7,090 bases of DNA from UBA4744 sp035282865. Lineage in GTDB: Bacteria > Actinomycetota > Acidimicrobiia > Spongiisociales > UBA4744. The stretch is taken from positions 1 to 7,090 of the forward strand of contig DATEVB010000123.1 of NCBI GenBank assembly GCA_035282865.1. Reading direction: 5' to 3'. The notes below the pieces were generated by a model. It had not been told where the DNA came from, did not search any database, and saw nothing but the letters and a program-made list of their open reading frames with translations. Positions 6,092 through 7,090 of the stretch are shown here, one piece after another. A program made the translations under genes and the position numbers. Positions within the stretch are counted from its first letter, which is position 1; the number at the start of each line of letters is the position of its first letter.

Positions 6092-6121
6092 AGCGTATCA
6101 TCCGACCACTCTCCGGTTCAA
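6092..6121 (-). promoter_or_regulatory. Promoter of precursor B
   Basis: On the minus strand TTGAAC (6121-6116), an 18-base spacer, and TACGCT (6097-6092) preceded by TGA as an extended -10. It aligns with the precursor A promoter, but the -35 is poorer and the spacer one base longer, so B may be expressed less than A. Confidence 0.65.
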
Positions 6122-6138
6122 CGACCCGGCCCGGGTCG
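6122..6138. promoter_or_regulatory. Inverted repeat abutting the precursor B -35
   Basis: CGACCCG and CGGGTCG form a perfect seven-pair inverted repeat around GCC, directly against the -35 of precursor B. The place suits an operator or activator site, or a terminator shielding the unit from upstream transcription. Unit A lacks it. Confidence 0.4.
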
Positions 6139-6317
6139 ATCGAATCATTTCTTGGAAAGGCCCCAGCAGCGTGGGAGATCACCTTGCGTGGCCGTGTCCG
6201 GCCATCCCGGATATTCGACCAGCCGGCGCAAACCGATCCGAGGTCGTGCCATCACCCTCATCACGGAACGCGGTTTCATCAGGCTTCGTCGGTTGCAGCG
6301 GGGTCTGCCGGCGTCGC

Positions 6318-6323
6318 TACGCT
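6318..6323 (+). promoter_or_regulatory. -10 box of a probable leaderless VOC transcript
   Basis: TACGCT ends seven bases before the ATG at 6331, so transcription would start at or next to the start codon. There is no ribosome site before the ATG. A possible -35 (TTGCAG, 6293-6298) has a 19-base spacer. Leaderless messages are common in actinobacteria. Confidence 0.5.
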
Positions 6324-6330
6324 CTACCCC

Positions 6331-6690
6331 ATGCCGTGGCTCTTCCATCATGTGCAACTCGCCATCCCGCCCGAATCCGAGGCTCAGGCGCGGGAGTTTT
6401 ACCGCGATGCGCTCGGTTGCCAAGAACTGGCCAAGCCCGCCACCCTGGTCGACCGCGGTGGCGCCTGGTTTCGCTACGGCGGGGTCGAACTCCATCTCGG
6501 GGTCGAAGGGAACCACCGGCCGGCCCGCCAGGCCCATCCGGGGATCCTGGTTGGCGACCTCGACGAGTTGGAAGCACGGTTGCGTGCGGCAGGTCACGAA
6601 GTCGAAACCGACTACCTCCTACCGGGATACCGACGTCTCTACGTGCACGACCCGTTCGGCAACCGGCTCGAATTCCTGGCCGTCCTGTAG
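6331..6690 (+). CDS. VOC-family (glyoxalase / fosfomycin-resistance fold) protein
   Basis: This 119-residue single-domain VOC protein has two beta-alpha-beta-beta-beta modules. The opening LFHHVQLAIP (residues 4-13) gives H7, QAHPGILVGDLDEL (67-80) gives H69, and HDPFGNRLEFL (106-116) gives E114. The order H, H, E matches the metal ligands of FosA-like and glyoxalase-like enzymes. GYRRLYVHDPFGNRLEF is the common signature of small VOC proteins. The family includes isomerases, dioxygenases and drug-resistance thiol transferases, and nothing here fixes the substrate. The ATG at 6331 is chosen because the protein aligns from its first residues and a -10 box sits just upstream; a longer in-frame start at 5986 would run antisense to precursor B. 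It stands divergent to precursor B, 292 bases away, and is probably not part of that cluster. Confidence 0.88.
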   Translation: MPWLFHHVQLAIPPESEAQAREFYRDALGCQELAKPATLVDRGGAWFRYGGVELHLGVEGNHRPARQAHPGILVGDLDELEARLRAAGHEVETDYLLPGYRRLYVHDPFGNRLEFLAVL

Positions 6691-6898
6691 CTACGAGCTC
6701 GGGTCCATCACCCTTCCGAGAACAAAACCGCCCCCGTTTCCACGTCGCGCAGCGCAAAGAGAAAGGGCCGGTCGCGGCTTGCGTGCGGAACTCGAACTTG
6801 CGCATGGTCAGGGCCATGTCGACCGGGGCGAAGCCGGCAACCACCTCGGCATTGAGCCCGTCGCTCAGCCCGGCATCGACATCTGGGAGCGGTCGACC
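6691..6898 (-). pseudogene. Serpin remnant with internal deletion and frameshift
   Basis: Three pieces of a serpin (serine protease inhibitor) appear in the right order on the minus strand. First, from 6898 to about 6776, DVDAGLSDGLNAEVVAG and then VDMALTMRKFEFRTQ, the strands that normally read like v-l-l-P-K-F-e. Second, after a frame change near 6778, DRPFLFALRDVETGAVLF, the conserved C-terminal hairpin. Third, after another one-base shift near 6715, GRVMDPSS and a stop at 6691-6693, the usual serpin end. An intact serpin has roughly 85 residues between the first two blocks, including the hinge and reactive-centre loop, and these are missing here. The N-terminal 250 or so residues are also absent. 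It ends directly against the VOC stop codon. Without the loop it could not inhibit a protease. The family call rests on recalled consensus. Confidence 0.72.
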
Positions 6899-6978
6899 GA
6901 TGGCAAAGCGAATCGACCAATCCCGACCGGTGCATTTTCTCCCCCTGCTCACCGATCAACATAGAGCACCAGGCGGTT

Positions 6979-6994
6979 GGCGAGTAGCCTCGCC
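6979..6994. repeat. Small inverted repeat upstream of the last gene
   Basis: GGCGAG and CTCGCC form six pairs around TAGC, 31 bases before the ATG at 7026. The central TAGCCT (6985-6990) could serve as a -10 box, in which case the repeat would be an overlapping operator. Only the symmetry is seen. Confidence 0.3.
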
Positions 6995-7025
6995 GTACAG
7001 GCTTCGACAGAACGGGAGCAATCAC

Positions 7026-7090
7026 ATGGACACCGACGGCGCCAACGAGACCGCATCGACTGCCGAAGTCCTGATCGGTCTGGACCTCCA
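7026..7090 (+). CDS. 5' end of an unidentified gene
   Basis: An ATG with GGGAG seven bases upstream opens a frame of 21 codons (MDTDGANETASTAEVLIGLDL) that continues past the window edge. The acidic, Ala/Thr-rich N-terminus is not diagnostic. I do not recognise it. Confidence 0.55.
   Translation, partial: MDTDGANETASTAEVLIGLDL

Larger units (their letters stand above)
5874..6121 (-). repeat. Precursor unit B of a direct duplication
   Basis: This is the second copy of the precursor transcription unit, homologous to 5268-5525 with an offset near 600 bases. It is about 10 bases shorter. The differences include a nine-base deletion in the variable segment, a six-base deletion near the end of the gene, and a one-base change before the ATG. 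Confidence 0.85.

Noticed and set aside
5986..6690. An upstream start giving a 234-residue VOC protein
   Set aside because: The extra part is antisense to precursor B and its promoter and has no VOC similarity; the ATG at 6331 gives the normal family length.

Overview
The window is high-GC DNA with many GTG and ATG starts preceded by GGAGG-type ribosome sites, and TAnnnT-type -10 boxes. Together with the style of the housekeeping proteins, this suggests an actinobacterium, perhaps an acidimicrobial lineage. That placement is inference; no rRNA or other marker is present.

Left part (1-3843, minus strand): a housekeeping operon read right to left. It holds leuS (leucyl-tRNA synthetase), then a small HExxH zinc-peptidase-like protein whose GTG start overlaps the leuS stop by 4 bases (GTGA), then lgt (prolipoprotein diacylglyceryl transferase), which runs off the left edge. 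A plausible promoter lies in the 108-bp divergent gap upstream of leuS.

Middle part (3952-6121): a small cluster of RiPP type (ribosomally made, post-translationally modified peptide). It comprises a plus-strand HprK-like kinase. Convergent to it are a PqqD-like RiPP recognition element protein and two tiny precursor peptide genes, too short to stand out in a normal ORF scan, of 44 and 39 residues. The precursors share a nearly identical leader that fits the lasso-peptide leader pattern YxxPxLxxxGxxxxxT (with V or I at the L position). They differ completely in an 8- to 11-residue segment, then share a C-terminal tail (CDPGGSG, then EVSL). Each sits in a duplicated unit of about 250 bp that includes its own promoter and ribosome site. 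No leader peptidase (B2, transglutaminase-like) or cyclase (asparagine-synthetase-like) is visible, so maturation either uses enzymes elsewhere or follows a different chemistry. The kinase may phosphorylate the serine in the shared C-terminal tail. This is the most interesting part of the window.

Right part (6331-7090): a VOC-family (glyoxalase/fosfomycin-resistance fold) protein that looks leaderless, an adjoining minus-strand remnant of a serpin with a large internal deletion and a frameshift, and the first 21 codons of an unidentified plus-strand gene cut by the window edge.
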